Assembly (NCBI GenBank): GCA_002319815.1
Contig: DCFR01000029.1
Location: 1 to 32,217 of the forward strand
Direction: 5' to 3'
Source: Megamonas sp. UBA1799
GTDB taxonomy: Bacteria; Bacillota; Negativicutes; Selenomonadales; Selenomonadaceae
DNA: 32,217 bases
The notes below the pieces were generated by a model. The model was not told the origin of the DNA. It ran no database searches and saw nothing but the letters and a program-made list of their open reading frames with translations. Position numbers and translations under genes: made by a program. Numbering within the stretch: position 1 is the first letter of the stretch; each line of letters starts with the position of its first letter. Positions 31,559-32,217 of the stretch are shown here, one piece after another.

Positions 31559-32185
31559 ATGGAAAGCTTATTGCAACAAATTCAGCCGGTGGTACAGAAG
31601 ACGGCACAGGCAATCGCTGAAGTCGTTGGTGTAGAGGTGGAAGTAGCAGATGGAAAATGTGTTCGTATTGCCGGGACCGGAGCGTATTCCCAAAATGTGG
31701 GGCAGTTGATTCAGGGCAATTTTATTTATAAACATGTTATTGCGACACAGCAGTTGATTGTTATTGATCAGCCGGGGCAGCATCCTCTTTGCCGGGATTG
31801 TGCCTATTATCTTCAGTGCCCGGAATGTGCTGAGATTGCTATGCCGGTTATGCTGCGGGGGCAAATTATCGGCGTCATTGGTTTGGTGAGTTTCAATGAG
31901 CAGCAGACCCGCTATTTTACGGAAAACAGATCTTGGATGATACAATTCATTGAAAAAATGGCGGAGCTGCTGACCAGCAGTGCGGAACGTTTTTTGATTG
32001 CGACGTTTCCCAAGGCCGATCCTAAGGCGGATATTTCGCTGAATTTGGCGGTGCTGGAAAAAGCAACCATTAAAAAGGTCTTGGATAGTTTTGGGGATGA
32101 GGTGGGCAAAGCGGCAAAAGCGGCAAAAATTTTGGGGATAAGCCGCGCCACACTGTATCGTAAGATACAGGAATATCATTTATAA
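31559..32185 (+). CDS. GAF domain plus Fis-type HTH regulator, no AAA+ domain
   Basis: A 208-residue regulator that looks like a sigma-54 activator without its centre. Residues 1-150 form a GAF-like sensor with a cysteine cluster C78-x2-C81-x5-C87-x2-C90 (LCRDCAYYLQCPEC) and then EIAMPVMLRGQIIGVIGLVSF. The C-terminus (about 165-208) is a Fis-type HTH, KAAKILGISRATLYRKIQEYHL. No ATPase motif is present and there is no sign of a frameshift; the two parts join directly. The four cysteines could hold a metal or an iron-sulfur cluster for redox or ligand sensing. GAGGGTGG precedes the ATG. It may control the transporter next to it. Confidence 0.82.
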   Translation: MESLLQQIQPVVQKTAQAIAEVVGVEVEVADGKCVRIAGTGAYSQNVGQLIQGNFIYKHVIATQQLIVIDQPGQHPLCRDCAYYLQCPECAEIAMPVMLRGQIIGVIGLVSFNEQQTRYFTENRSWMIQFIEKMAELLTSSAERFLIATFPKADPKADISLNLAVLEKATIKKVLDSFGDEVGKAAKAAKILGISRATLYRKIQEYHL

Positions 32186-32217
32186 AGTTCAACTGTCAAG
32201 CGTTTTTGAAAATGTCC

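Noticed and set aside
32186..32217. Feature at the right edge of the window
   Set aside because: The last 32 bases show no hairpin, promoter or start; too short to judge.

Overview
The window reads as a chromosomal segment of a diderm, flagellated Firmicute, most likely a Negativicute of the Sporomusa/Pelosinus/Selenomonas type. Three things suggest this. The flagellar operon carries flgA, flgH and flgI, the P- and L-ring functions needed only by cells with an outer membrane. The order tRNA-Ser, SRP RNA, dnaX, ybaB, recR, bofA is a classic Firmicute housekeeping block. The mbl, flgF, flgG neighbourhood mirrors mbl-flhO-flhP of Bacillus. BofA and an S55-type peptidase hint at a spore-forming ancestry but do not prove that this strain sporulates. 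The taxon is inferred from gene content only.

Layout. 1-1240 is a complete IS630-family insertion sequence whose transposase is split by an A8 frameshift site; it sits in a CTAG target that belongs to a repeat unit. 1241-2324 holds four tandem copies of a 238-312 bp palindrome-rich repeat, directly followed by a small DUF559 PD-(D/E)XK nuclease on the minus strand. 2767-5410 is a minus-strand DNA repair pair (nfo, recQ) with overlapping stop and start. 5680-11388 is mbl followed by the rod and P/L-ring genes flgF, flgG, flgA, flgH, flgI and flgJ, closed by a terminator. 11478-15195 encodes three exported proteins (AMIN plus phosphodiester glycosidase, a small lipoyl-like protein, a large S55 peptidase). 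A TetR regulator and a coupled CheY/CheX-like pair follow.

17311-20846 is the tRNA-Ser, SRP RNA and dnaX-ybaB-recR-bofA block. 20840-25278 contains a small three-helix membrane protein (minus), a sigma-54-type regulator with degenerate catalytic motifs, trmB and an FtsW/RodA (SEDS) polymerase. 25330-27020 has a lipoprotein polysaccharide deacetylase (minus) and a TatD-linked radical SAM protein. 27130-27720 has no intact gene but carries what looks like the decayed 3' end of an IS200/IS605 TnpB element. 27740-30021 is a probable operon of YqeB (selenium-dependent molybdenum hydroxylase maturation), a HAD phosphatase and a PheC-like exported binding protein or dehydratase. A tRNA-Arg, an EamA transporter and a GAF-Fis regulator without an AAA+ domain complete the window.

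Most genes are ordinary housekeeping functions. The accessory interest lies in the left 2.7 kb (repeat array, DUF559 nuclease and IS insertion), the two unusual Fis-type regulators, the permuted S55 peptidase cluster, and the possible TnpB/omega-RNA relic.
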